The notes: a model not told the origin generated them from the letters alone. A DNA stretch of 9,285 bases from Clostridia bacterium (GCA_026001145.1 BNZN01000026.1:1-9285), one strand, 5' to 3'. Numbered from the stretch's first letter, positions 1 to 5,353 are shown. Numbers and translations are program-made.

Positions 1-1
1 C

Positions 2-73
2 GGTGATGTAAAGGGGTTGCGTGCCTTTAGGGACGATCCACAAAGCTCAAACTGGCAAAACTTTTTGGAATAA
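2..73 (+). CDS. pyrE: 3' fragment of pyrE (duplicate copy)
   Basis: This frame reads the last 23 residues of orotate phosphoribosyltransferase (GDVKGLRAFRDD...NFLE) and a TAA at 71-73, identical to the end of the full gene at 1523-2164. Only the C-terminal tail is present; none of the PRPP-binding residues are in it. It is either the end of a second pyrE that starts outside the window or a copied scrap with no function. The abrupt loss of homology at 128 favours the second reading. Confidence 0.75.
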   Translation, partial: GDVKGLRAFRDDPQSSNWQNFLE

Positions 74-99
74 TCAGACGAAATCAGACTTCAAAAAAC

Positions 100-127
100 T
101 CACAACTGCACAAGGATAACATCCACA
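100..127 (-). pseudogene. 3' scrap of the CAP-domain gene (duplicate copy)
   Basis: On the - strand bases 126-100 read the last eight residues (VDVILVQL) and stop of the CAP-domain protein whose full gene is at 2191-2772. Homology ends at 127, where the sequence switches to an inverted copy of the pyrD tail, so the rest of the gene is missing here. It is part of the same 127-bp duplicate and is not expected to be functional. Confidence 0.7.
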
Positions 128-204
128 TTTCATTCCAGACTCAAAGATGACTTCTCCCTATTATACCACCAAGTGTCTTTATCCCATATTTATCCATTTT
201 CTGC
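123..204. repeat. Left arm of an 82-bp perfect inverted repeat
   Basis: Bases 123-204 are the exact reverse complement of 371-452. One mismatch (205/370) is followed by five more matching bases (206-210 with 365-369). The arm is an inverted copy of the last codons of pyrD and 18 bp after its stop. Both edges show short shared sequence: CCACA (123-127) also belongs to the 127-bp direct repeat, and GCAAC (206-210) also belongs to the pyrD sequence that continues rightward. Confidence 0.95.
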
Positions 205-210
205 TGCAAC

Positions 211-434
211 AAGTTTATTCTAGCGTTAAGATTCCCATAATCGGTGTGGGTGGAATCGCTTGTGCAGATGATGTTATTGAATTTATGTCGGTTGGTGCCA
301 CGGCTGTGCAGGTTGGTTCTCAAAATCTGAGAGATACGTGTGCCTGCCGGGATATAATAAACGAGTTGCCGCAGAAAATGGATAAATATGGGATAAAGAC
401 ACTTGGTGGTATAATAGGGAGAAGTCATCTTTGA
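211..434 (+). CDS. pyrD: 3' end of pyrD, dihydroorotate dehydrogenase (5' part missing)
   Basis: The frame ending at TGA 432-434 reads QVYSSVKIPIIGVGGI, then ADDVIEFMSVGATAVQVGS and ...KYGIKTLGGIIGRSHL. This is the C-terminal part of the class 1B dihydroorotate dehydrogenase catalytic subunit (the FMN-dependent enzyme that oxidises dihydroorotate to orotate). The two glycine-rich stretches GVGGI and GATAVQVGS are the family's FMN-phosphate-binding region. About 70-75 of the usual roughly 300 residues are present. The frame stays open upstream to an ATG at 147, but 147-210 is the inverted copy of the gene's own 3' end, so those residues (MTSPYYTTKCLYPIF...) are not PyrD. The catalytic residues lie in the missing N-terminal part. 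pyrF and pyrE follow on the same strand, as expected of a pyr operon. The real gene is probably intact in the cell if the left edge is an artefact. Confidence 0.8.
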
Positions 435-452
435 GTCTGGAATGAAATGTGG
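371..452. repeat. Right arm of the 82-bp inverted repeat
   Basis: This arm holds the native 3' end of pyrD (in frame up to the stop at 434) and 18 bp beyond. Because it is in its natural reading context, it is the source, and the arm at 123-204 is the copy. The spacer between the arms is 166 bp. Confidence 0.95.
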
Positions 453-473
453 TATGTGGAGGAATTAGATTTG
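452..473 (+). repeat. Left copy of a 22-bp direct repeat flanking repeat A (duplicated SD and start site)
   Basis: Bases 452-473 match 743-764 at 21 of 22 positions (A467 against G758). The unit holds TGGAGGAATT, a strong Shine-Dalgarno, and a TTG eight bases after GGAGG. The right copy is the start site of pyrF. The left copy lies 17 bp after the pyrD stop and is followed by TTG TCA ATG ATG ... TAA, a 12-codon mini-frame (471-509) with no recognisable product. The layout looks like a target duplication made when repeat A was inserted in front of pyrF; this is inference. Confidence 0.75.
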
Positions 474-743
474 TCAATGATGTGGGACCAGCAATTTTTC
501 ATATTCTAATTATCTTTGTTGCTTTTTTACGTGCTTTCCAAGCACTCCGAAAATCGAAGCAAAACCGCCTTCTCGAACTTTTTTGTGTTTTGACAAAAAA
601 GTTCCAAAAAAGCAAACCAGGGAAGGAATTGCGATTTTCCTTCCCTGGACCCATCCTTAAAACGCTTTTGCCAGAGTAAAAGGTTGTTTGCTTCGAGATT
701 TTGAAATTGTTTGGAAAGTCTCGCATCAATTGTAATGCTACAG
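474..743 (+). repeat. Structured repeat, copy A (between pyrD and pyrF)
   Basis: This is a non-coding stretch with three successive hairpins. H1: GTGCTT 531-536 pairs with AAGCAC 540-545 (loop TCC). H2: 575-585 pairs with 594-604, 11 bp, loop TGTTTTGA. H3: 617-628 pairs with 637-648, 12 bp perfect, loop TTGCGATT. Then come ACCC-TCCTTAAAACGCTTTT and the tail TTGGAAAGTCTC. The right end, GCATCAATTGTAATGCTACAG, matches the terminal inverted repeat of copy B; the left end (TCAATGATGTGGGAC) is a shortened form of the same terminus. The same order of parts recurs at 4101-4709 and 6883-7075. It separates pyrD from pyrF inside the operon; neither hairpin has the U-tract of an intrinsic terminator. 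Confidence 0.85.
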
Positions 744-764
744 TATGTGGAGGAATTGGATTTG
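743..764 (+). promoter_or_regulatory. Ribosome binding site and TTG start of pyrF (right copy of the 22-bp repeat)
   Basis: GGAGG at 749-753 is followed by an 8-nt spacer and TTG at 762-764. This decides the pyrF start. The site begins at the last base of repeat A, so its ribosome binding site survives only because the flanking sequence is present on both sides of the insertion. Confidence 0.75.
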
Positions 765-1475
765 GAGACAAGAACAAGAACAAAAGGTGTTATAATAGCT
801 TGTGATTTTCCTAACAAAACTGAAACAATGAAATTTTTGAGCGTATTCCCCGATCGGGATATCTTCGTTAAGATAGGGATGGAACTTTTTTATGGTGAGG
901 GACCAAGCATAGTTGAAGAGATAAAAAGCATGGGTTATCGCATTTTTTTAGATCTTAAATTGCATGATACGCCCAACACTGTGAAAAAGGCGATGAAAAA
1001 CATAGCAAAACTAGGTGTGGACATGACGACTATACATGCGGCAGGTGGCAAGCGGATGATGTTAGCGGCAAAAGAAGGATTGTTGACATCGACTGGGTCG
1101 ACGTTATTGTTGGCTGTGACGGTGCTCACGAGCCTTTCTGAAGACATTCTTAAACAGGAACTTTTAATTCAGCAATCAGTTGAAGAAGTTGCTATTCATT
1201 ATGCCAAAAATGCGCAGAACAGTGGTGCTGATGGTGTTATTTGTTCCCCCTTAGAAACAAAGATGATAAAATTAGCATGTGGAGATGATTTTGTAGCTGT
1301 TACGCCTGGGATACGTTATGCTGAAACTAATGATGACCAAAGTCGTGTTGCTACCCCTGCCATGGCGAAAACGCTTGGCAGTGATTTTATAGTGGTGGGC
1401 AGGCCAATTACAGCGGCTGTTGATCCAGTTGCTGTGTATAGCCGTATATTAGCGGACTTTTTGGGTGATGTATAA
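762..1475 (+). CDS. pyrF: Orotidine 5'-phosphate decarboxylase
   Basis: PyrF converts orotidine monophosphate to UMP, the last step of de novo UMP synthesis, in the cytoplasm. The 237-residue product matches the usual 230-240 of the short bacterial type. Visible family marks are GVIIACDFP (residues 9-17), FVKIGMELFYGEGP (35-48), the catalytic DxKxxD in LDLKLHDTP (D64, K66, D69), the TIHAAGG stretch, VTPGIR and the phosphate-binding VVGRPIT near the end. I chose TTG 762 because GGAGG lies 8 nt upstream and the length then fits. The same frame is open to a TTG at 711 and an ATG at 735, but both lie inside repeat A and lack a Shine-Dalgarno. pyrD lies upstream across repeat A, and pyrE starts 47 nt downstream. 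No separate promoter was found. Confidence 0.95.
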   Translation: METRTRTKGVIIACDFPNKTETMKFLSVFPDRDIFVKIGMELFYGEGPSIVEEIKSMGYRIFLDLKLHDTPNTVKKAMKNIAKLGVDMTTIHAAGGKRMMLAAKEGLLTSTGSTLLLAVTVLTSLSEDILKQELLIQQSVEEVAIHYAKNAQNSGADGVICSPLETKMIKLACGDDFVAVTPGIRYAETNDDQSRVATPAMAKTLGSDFIVVGRPITAAVDPVAVYSRILADFLGDV

Positions 1476-1522
1476 GAAGTGAATTTTATAGTATTAATAA
1501 GTTTTTTGGGGAGATGAAAGAA

Positions 1523-2164
1523 GTGAAATCAAAAAAAATAGCAGAACTTTTGCTTGAGATTAAGGCTGTTTTTTTGCGGCCAAAAGAACCATTTACCTGG
1601 GCTAGCGGCATCAAATCGCCAATTTATTGCGACAATCGTGTGATTCTTTCTCATCCGGATGTGCGCAAAGAGGTGGAAGCTGCGCTTGCCAAGATGGTGA
1701 CTGAAAAATATCCGGGTTGTGAGCTTCTGGCTGGAACCAGCACCGCAGGGATCGCCCATGCGGCATTGGTGGCGGATATATTAGGCATGCCCATGGTGTA
1801 TGTGCGTGGCAGCAAAAAAGACCACGGCAGAGAGAATCTGATCGAAGGTAGAGTGAAGTCGGGGCAGTCTGCGGTTGTGATTGAAGATCTGATTTCTACC
1901 GCAGGTTCTGCCCTTTGTGTGGTTAACGTTTTGCGTGATGCCGAAGTTAATGTGCTTGGTATAGCCTCAATTTTTACCTATGGGTTAAAAAAAGGCCTCG
2001 ACGCAATGGCCGAGGCAGATGTTACAAACTTCTCGCTTTTGGATTACGATGCTTTGATAGAAGTTGCGCTAACAAAAAAATTCATTAGCGCCGGTGATGT
2101 AAAGGGGTTGCGTGCCTTTAGGGACGATCCACAAAGCTCAAACTGGCAAAACTTTTTGGAATAA
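1523..2164 (+). CDS. pyrE: Orotate phosphoribosyltransferase
   Basis: PyrE joins orotate to PRPP to give orotidine monophosphate, the step before PyrF. With a GTG start the product has 213 residues, like Bacillus PyrE (about 216), and its N-terminus MKSKKIAELLLEIKAVFLRP aligns with that family's MKQIIAKHLLDIQAVFLRP. Visible parts are FTWASGIKSPIYCDNR (24-39), the flexible catalytic loop RGSKKDHGRENLIEG (95-109) and the PRPP signature VVIEDLISTAGSA (118-130), where the usual STGGS is STAGS. GGGGAG at 1508-1513 abuts the ATG at 1514 with no spacer but sits 9 nt before GTG 1523, so the GTG is the better start; the ATG would add three residues. The end of the gene also carries the antisense terminator of the opposing operon (1987-2016) and converges with the CAP gene 26 bp away. 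Confidence 0.95.
   Translation: MKSKKIAELLLEIKAVFLRPKEPFTWASGIKSPIYCDNRVILSHPDVRKEVEAALAKMVTEKYPGCELLAGTSTAGIAHAALVADILGMPMVYVRGSKKDHGRENLIEGRVKSGQSAVVIEDLISTAGSALCVVNVLRDAEVNVLGIASIFTYGLKKGLDAMAEADVTNFSLLDYDALIEVALTKKFISAGDVKGLRAFRDDPQSSNWQNFLE
1987..2016 (-). terminator. Candidate intrinsic terminator of the - strand operon, inside pyrE
   Basis: Read on the - strand, GCCTCG (2016-2011) pairs with CGAGGC (2000-1995) across a 10-nt loop, and the sequence runs on into C and seven Ts (1993-1987). This hairpin plus U-tract faces transcripts coming from the CAP gene, whose stop is 175 nt upstream. No better candidate is seen between 2191 and here. On the + strand the same bases encode KKGLDAMAEAD of PyrE, and there the A-run precedes the stem, so it would not terminate pyr transcription. 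The stem is only 6 bp, so strength is uncertain. Confidence 0.5.
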
Positions 2165-2218
2165 TCAGACGAAATCAGACTTCAAAAAACTCACAACTGC
2201 ACAAGGATAACATCCACA
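2092..2218. repeat. Right (native) copy of the exact 127-bp direct repeat
   Basis: This is the source of the copy at 1-127. It spans the pyrE 3' end, the 26-bp convergent gap and the last codons of the CAP gene, all in natural context. Confidence 0.95.
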
Positions 2219-2772
2219 AACACGAGGTAACAGCCGTCTTCGGTTTCGCCATGGAACCCAACGCCAATATAATTCAAGTCATCGTCTATGACTGAGCTAG
2301 TCCCTTTAAAGGCTTCTACTACCTCTTCGGCAGTTATCATGTGCGTAATAAATCTAAAGATGGGGACCTCGCCTGGAATTTTGATGTTTTTCAATAGGTA
2401 TTTTTTTTCGTCAAAGATTGTTTGCCAGGTGTCACCGTTTGGCCTCCAGCTTCCCAGGTACTCATTATTAAACATTTCTTTTGCTCTTGCTCTTGCTGCC
2501 CGCTGCAAAACACTTTTCACCTTAAGTGGTTTTCTCTTCTTCTTTTTGCCATCTTCCCCTTTAACCCACTTTTTAGTCAGTTCTGCGTTCAGAAGGCTGA
2601 CAACCTCTTCTTCCAGTTCGGGGCAACCCCCATTTTCATCAATTCTAAACTCTTGCGCTTCCGTGTTTTGTTGCTCGGCTGCCAATGTAGTGAATCCACT
2701 TGCACTGATGGTGCAGGCCAAAAAGATAAGGCTAAGCGCAAGACTACATCTTCTCGCATTCTTACGTTTCAT
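2191..2772 (-). CDS. Secreted CAP (SCP/PR1-like) domain protein
   Basis: The 193-residue product starts with a Sec-type signal peptide: KRKNARR, a hydrophobic core (about 10-25) and a likely cleavage after LAA near residue 32. A lysine-rich stretch ([12 protein letters not shown], 71-82) precedes a CAP-like domain: [12 protein letters not shown] (89-100), the RPNG motif (110-113), [10 protein letters not shown] (146-155) and the C-terminal [23 protein letters not shown]. Other bacterial CAP proteins have GENIA and SPGHRANIL between these parts; neither is clear here, so the fold is likely but the domain is divergent. Members are exported proteins of mostly unknown function, and no activity can be assigned. 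The start overlaps the rnhA stop by 11 nt, which points to translational coupling in the ywaF-rnhA-CAP operon. The gene is tail to tail with pyrE. Confidence 0.7.
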   Translation of the reverse strand: MKRKNARRCSLALSLIFLACTISASGFTTLAAEQQNTEAQEFRIDENGGCPELEEEVVSLLNAELTKKWVKGEDGKKKKRKPLKVKSVLQRAARARAKEMFNNEYLGSWRPNGDTWQTIFDEKKYLLKNIKIPGEVPIFRFITHMITAEEVVEAFKGTSSVIDDDLNYIGVGFHGETEDGCYLVFVDVILVQL

Positions 2773-3226
2773 CCTTCATTTCTCTCCTCATGGCCATCAC
2801 AGCCAATTTGTCACATTCTTCATTCTCCGGGTGATTTGCGTGTCCCTTTACCCAAACAAAGTCAACCTTGTGCATGGCCAAAAGTTGTGGCAATCTTTCC
2901 CACAGATCCAAGTTTAAAACCGGCTTTTTATTGCTTTTTCGCCATCCGTTTTTTTGCCAGCCCTCAAGCCAGCCTTTTTGGGCGGCATCCACCACATATT
3001 TAGAATCACTGTATAAAGTCACATCACAAGGCCGCTTCAAGGCCTCAAGTGCAACCAAAACGGCGGTCAGTTCCATCCTGTTGTTTGTTGTTTCGGGTTC
3101 GGACCCACAAAGTCTTTTCTCTTTAGAGTGGTACCTTAATATAACACCATATCCACCCGGTCCGGGGTTCCCAGAGCACGCGCCATCTGTGAATATTTCT
3201 ACAATTTCTTTTTTCTTCTCGCTCAC
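2762..3226 (-). CDS. rnhA: Ribonuclease HI
   Basis: RNase HI cuts the RNA strand of RNA-DNA hybrids (R-loops, primers). With the GTG start the protein has 154 residues (E. coli 155) and aligns from end to end: [65 protein letters not shown]. The four catalytic carboxylates are D14, E52, D74 and D139, and the loop histidine is H129. It also keeps the basic handle ([21 protein letters not shown]) found in the E. coli enzyme. The start is not certain: GTG at 3226 lies 4 nt after the stop of the upstream membrane-protein gene, while an in-frame TTG at 3253 would add nine residues and overlap that gene by 23 nt. The shorter form fits family length. The gene is co-transcribed with its neighbours on both sides. 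Confidence 0.95.
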   Translation of the reverse strand: MSEKKKEIVEIFTDGACSGNPGPGGYGVILRYHSKEKRLCGSEPETTNNRMELTAVLVALEALKRPCDVTLYSDSKYVVDAAQKGWLEGWQKNGWRKSNKKPVLNLDLWERLPQLLAMHKVDFVWVKGHANHPENEECDKLAVMAMRREMKDET

Positions 3227-3230
3227 AACA

Positions 3231-4007
3231 CTAAACCCATTCTTCTTCAGCAAACATCATTCTTGCAACTGCTCTTCTATCTGCAACGTCTTTTAGCCAA
3301 TATGGCAAATATATTAGGAATAGGAAAAAAGCGCTCAGAAGTAACAAATTTAGATAATAAACTGACCCATCTCCTAAGTAGTCAAGCGGAGTCGCAATCT
3401 CAGCTGGGCCCGATAGAAACATATAGTTTTTGTCAAACAATCTATCGACCGTTCCAACAACAATTCCCATGGAGATCAATGTTTTTAGCATTTTCCAGTA
3501 ATCTTTTATGTCAATTCGGTGTTTGTCAACAATAGCCCCATAAAGGGCAGTCAAAACGATATAGCTGTGCACCCAAAAGAAGTGATAAAACCGAAACTTG
3601 TCTGGCCCATAGCTTAACTCGGGGAAAAGGATTGCGGTGAGCGCACCAAAGCTCCAGAAATAAATTAACGGAAAAACCTTTCTGACTGTGCTGCTTTTTC
3701 TAGATAAGTTAAAGACGAAGGCCAAGATCAACGTTATTGCACACAAATCCAGATAAATTAAATGTCCAACAAAATCATCATTGTTCAGGTAATTCCAGAT
3801 ATGCCATCCCAATTCCGAAGCCATTGCCAACGCAGTTGCGCCCACTTTGATGGTTCTGTCCATTTTGGGTGTGATTTTATCCTTAAAGATTATCATCAGC
3901 ATAACTGCGGCGGCGAGCACATAAAAAACAAATATATGCGCTGTCTCATATTTTTCAAAATTCGAAAATGCCGAACTTCCATCAAAGAATCGTCTCAAAA
4001 AAGTCAT
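3231..4007 (-). CDS. YwaF/TIGR02206-type integral membrane protein
   Basis: The 258-residue product is a polytopic membrane protein with six or seven hydrophobic segments: about 23-41, 54-75, 79-101, 112-132, 140-161, 172-192 and 218-240. The layout and the conserved spots (GWHIWNYL, the [10 protein letters not shown] helix, [15 protein letters not shown], a short cytoplasmic tail) resemble the YwaF family, whose function is unknown. Two starts are possible. ATG 4028 has AGGAAG upstream, but that site would be cut by the transcription start expected from the promoter at 4045-4073. ATG 4007 (MTFLRRFF) has GAGGG six bases before it and lies inside the transcript, so I prefer it. It is the first gene of the operon with rnhA and the CAP gene. 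Confidence 0.75.
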   Translation of the reverse strand: MTFLRRFFDGSSAFSNFEKYETAHIFVFYVLAAAVMLMIIFKDKITPKMDRTIKVGATALAMASELGWHIWNYLNNDDFVGHLIYLDLCAITLILAFVFNLSRKSSTVRKVFPLIYFWSFGALTAILFPELSYGPDKFRFYHFFWVHSYIVLTALYGAIVDKHRIDIKDYWKMLKTLISMGIVVGTVDRLFDKNYMFLSGPAEIATPLDYLGDGSVYYLNLLLLSAFFLFLIYLPYWLKDVADRRAVARMMFAEEEWV

Positions 4008-4044
4008 AATCAACCCTCGATAAATCATAATAAGAACTTCCTAC

Positions 4045-4073
4045 ATTTTACTACAAACCGAGCAACTTGTCAA
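4045..4073 (-). promoter_or_regulatory. Sigma-70/SigA-type promoter of the ywaF-rnhA-CAP operon
   Basis: On the - strand TTGACA (4073-4068), a 17-nt spacer and TAAAAT (4050-4045) match the consensus at 6/6 and 5/6. Transcription should begin about 7 nt past the -10 box, near 4038, which puts the first ATG (4028) almost at the 5' end and leaves the second ATG (4007) with its GAGGG fully inside the message. Repeat B begins 28 bp upstream. Confidence 0.8.
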
Positions 4074-4305
4074 AGTTTGAGGTTTAAAGTGCGTAATCTG
4101 CTGTGTAGCGTTACAATTGATGTGAAACAAAGGAATTTTGCATATTCTAATTATCTTTGTTGCTTTGTTATGAGCAAACAAAAACGGCGAATAAACGATG
4201 CTTTCAAAGCATTCCGAAACTCGTAGCACATCGCTTTCTTGTACCTTTCTTGTGTTTTGACAAGAAAGGTACCCAAAGAAGCAAACCAGGGAGAGGATTG
4301 CGATT

Positions 4306-4595
4306 TGAACTGCACTCAAAAAGTTGGACAGTGTAAAATACTGTAAAAAACCTTGAAGTATTGGCATGTCAAAAGGGATTACGAACAAATAATAAGAATG
4401 TTCCCCCCCCATTTGTAAAAAGTTGAATCCGTGAAACACTCCAAAGCCAAAATCGGCTATTTGGACTATTACAACAATTGGCGCATCAAGGCAATTAAAT
4501 AGCTTACCGCCTGCTATTTACGGGCTTCAAGCCTTCCCCGTTACTTAGTTCCCCCTTTTTGTCTAATTTGTGTCTAACTTTTGGGGGTCAGTTCA
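4306..4595 (+). mobile_element. IS3-family (IS150-group-like) remnant, 290 bp
   Basis: The ends are imperfect 25-bp inverted repeats: TGAACTGCACTCAAAAAGTT... (4306-4330) and ...CTTTTGGGGGTCAGTTCA (4571-4595). The pattern TGAACTG...CAAAAAGTTGGACA is typical of IS3-family termini. The interior keeps only about 120 bp from the left end and the last 40 or so codons of the orfB transposase (4431-4548). The bulk, including the DDE catalytic core, is deleted; a run of eight Cs (4403-4410) may mark the scar. TTGCGATT is found on both sides (4298-4305 and 4597-4604, the latter after one extra C), which looks like an 8-bp target duplication, longer than the usual 3-5 bp of this family. It could move only if a related transposase acts in trans. 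Confidence 0.8.
4431..4548 (+). pseudogene. C-terminal remnant of an IS3-family OrfB transposase
   Basis: Bases 4431-4493 read KHSKAKIGYLDYYNNWRIKA, and the adjacent frame from about 4495 reads LNSLPPAIYGLQAFPVT and a stop at 4546-4548. Together they match the well-known OrfB ending YIDYYNNKRIKAKLNSLSPVEYR. A loss of 2 nt around 4494 breaks the frame. The DDE residues of the integrase core are absent, so the remnant is inactive. Confidence 0.75.
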
Positions 4596-4735
4596 CTTGC
4601 GATTTTCCCTCCCTGGACCCTCCCTTGAAACGCTTTTTTTCAGAGTCTAGGTTACTGCTTTTGATTTTGAAATTGTTTGGAAAGTCTCACATCAATTGTA
4701 ACACTACAGCCATGTGATAGGTTAAAATCCGAATG

Positions 4736-4764
4736 TTGACTTAATTGCTGGAAGATGATAAAAT
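4736..4764 (+). promoter_or_regulatory. Sigma-70/SigA-type promoter for tRNA-Lys and downstream genes
   Basis: TTGACT (4736-4741), a 17-nt spacer and TAAAAT (4759-4764) match the consensus at 5/6 and 5/6. The expected start near 4771 gives a leader of about 25 nt before the mature tRNA at 4796. No other promoter of this quality is seen before 6728, so it may also drive the Nudix gene, ktrB and tRNA-Leu. Confidence 0.75.
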
Positions 4765-4795
4765 ACTACCTGGTTGTCGAAATTGTTCTTCAAAT

Positions 4796-4871
4796 GGGCC
4801 ATTAGCTCAGTCGGTAGAGCACTTGACTTTTAATCAAGTTGTCGCGCGTTCGAGTCGCGCATGGCTCACCA
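4796..4871 (+). tRNA. tRNA-Lys (anticodon UUU)
   Basis: A 76-nt cloverleaf with encoded CCA (4869-4871). The acceptor stem is GGGCCAT (4796-4802) with ATGGCTC (4861-4867). The D arm is GCTC...GAGC. The anticodon stem CTTGA/TCAAG holds the loop CTTTTAA with anticodon TTT at 4829-4831. The T arm is GCGCG TTCGAGT CGCGC. The discriminator base is A4868. It reads AAA and AAG lysine codons. The Nudix gene starts 41 nt downstream without a convincing terminator between them. Confidence 0.97.
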
Positions 4872-4912
4872 GTTTTGCGTTTTCTTGCTGAAAAGAAAAG
4901 ATAGTTAGGCAG

Positions 4913-5353
4913 ATGGAAAGAATGAAGAAAGATGAAAAATCTTGTGGAGCTATAATTCTTAGAAGAACTGCCAATGGAAGCAAAGAGGTACTTTTGATAA
5001 AGCACTATTTTTCTGAAAACTGGGGATTCCCTAAGGGGCACATGAAAGAAAACGAGAGAGAAGAAGAAACCGCAATAAGGGAAGTTTTAGAAGAAACAAG
5101 GATAAGTATAGATATTACCCATGATTTTAGGGCTGAGGTGTTTTATCGCTGCGGTTTTGAGACCAAAAAGAAGGTTGTTTTTTTTCTGGCAACAAATGCA
5201 AGCAAGCCAGTTTCGGAGGGTGTTGACCACAGAGTGGAACGCGTTGCCTGGGTTAATGTGAAAAGAGCGTGTGACAAATTGAACTTTCAGAATGACAGAG
5301 ATATTTTGTTTGACGCCATCGAGTATCTTAAAAAGTGCAAGGAGCTGTTCTGA
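4913..5353 (+). CDS. Nudix hydrolase, Ap4A-hydrolase-like
   Basis: The 146-residue protein has a Nudix fold: SCGAIILRR (10-18), the substrate-side strand VLLIKHYFSENWGFPKG (26-42) and the Nudix box at 42-64. The box reads G42-x5-E48-x7-R56-E57-V-L-E60-E61-T-R63-I64, so the metal-binding glutamates are all there but the box glycine before the last residue is arginine. The SCGAI start and WGFPKGH resemble asymmetrical diadenosine-tetraphosphate hydrolases (NUDT2/MutT type), which would make it a cleaner of dinucleoside polyphosphates. The exact substrate cannot be read from the sequence. ATG 4913 has only a weak TTAGG upstream; ATG 4922 is an alternative, three residues shorter. It lies between tRNA-Lys and ktrB, and its stop is 7 nt before the ktrB ATG. 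Confidence 0.85.
   Translation: MERMKKDEKSCGAIILRRTANGSKEVLLIKHYFSENWGFPKGHMKENEREEETAIREVLEETRISIDITHDFRAEVFYRCGFETKKKVVFFLATNASKPVSEGVDHRVERVAWVNVKRACDKLNFQNDRDILFDAIEYLKKCKELF

Larger units (their letters stand above)
1..127. repeat. Exact 127-bp direct repeat of 2092-2218 (left copy)
   Basis: Every base from 1 to 127 is identical to 2092-2218; identity stops at 128 (TTT here, AAC there). The segment holds the last 23 sense codons and stop of pyrE, the convergent intergenic gap, and the last few codons of the - strand CAP gene. The right copy is in intact genes, so this left copy is the displaced one. It begins at base 1, so the repeat may extend to the left, or base 1 may be a contig end. 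Confidence 0.95.
4101..4709 (+). repeat. Structured repeat, copy B, with terminal inverted repeats and an IS remnant inside
   Basis: The ends are inverted repeats: CTGTGTAGCGTTACAATTGA at 4101-4120, running to 4125, against the reverse complement of 4687-4709. The core GTTACAATTGATGTGA (4110-4125) is perfect, with a 2-nt indel and one change outside it. Inside, in the same order as copy A, are CATATTCTAATTATCTTTGT, then H1 (ATGCTT 4198-4203 with AAGCAT 4207-4212, loop TCA), H2 (4241-4252 with 4261-4272, 12 bp, loop TGTTTTGA) and H3 (5' arm 4286-4297, 3' arm 4605-4616). H3 is split at its loop by the IS remnant 4306-4595. Without the insert the unit is about 310 bp. It lies between the divergent promoters of ywaF and tRNA-Lys. 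No coding frame of its own is evident. Confidence 0.85.

Noticed and set aside
147..210. N-terminal extension of the pyrD frame from ATG 147
   Set aside because: This stretch is the inverted copy of the pyrD 3' end, so its translation is not part of PyrD.
575..648. Repeat hairpins H2 and H3 as intrinsic terminators in the pyr operon
   Set aside because: Neither is followed by a U-tract on either strand, and the same structures occur at sites where a terminator would serve no purpose.
711..761. Upstream TTG 711 or ATG 735 as the pyrF start
   Set aside because: Both are inside repeat A or its border and have no Shine-Dalgarno; TTG 762 has GGAGG at the right distance and gives the family length.
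527..817. Long - strand open frame across repeat A (and similar frames at 499-783, 4041-4439 and 6811-7098)
   Set aside because: These frames lie antisense to the structured repeats, look alike only because the repeats do, start in unrelated flanking sequence and have no ribosome sites or family resemblance. They are likely to be mis-annotated as hypothetical proteins.
2288..3003. Long + strand open frames opposite the CAP and rnhA genes (2288-2917, 2422-3003, 2868-3296)
   Set aside because: They are antisense shadows of recognised genes with no family resemblance or ribosome sites.
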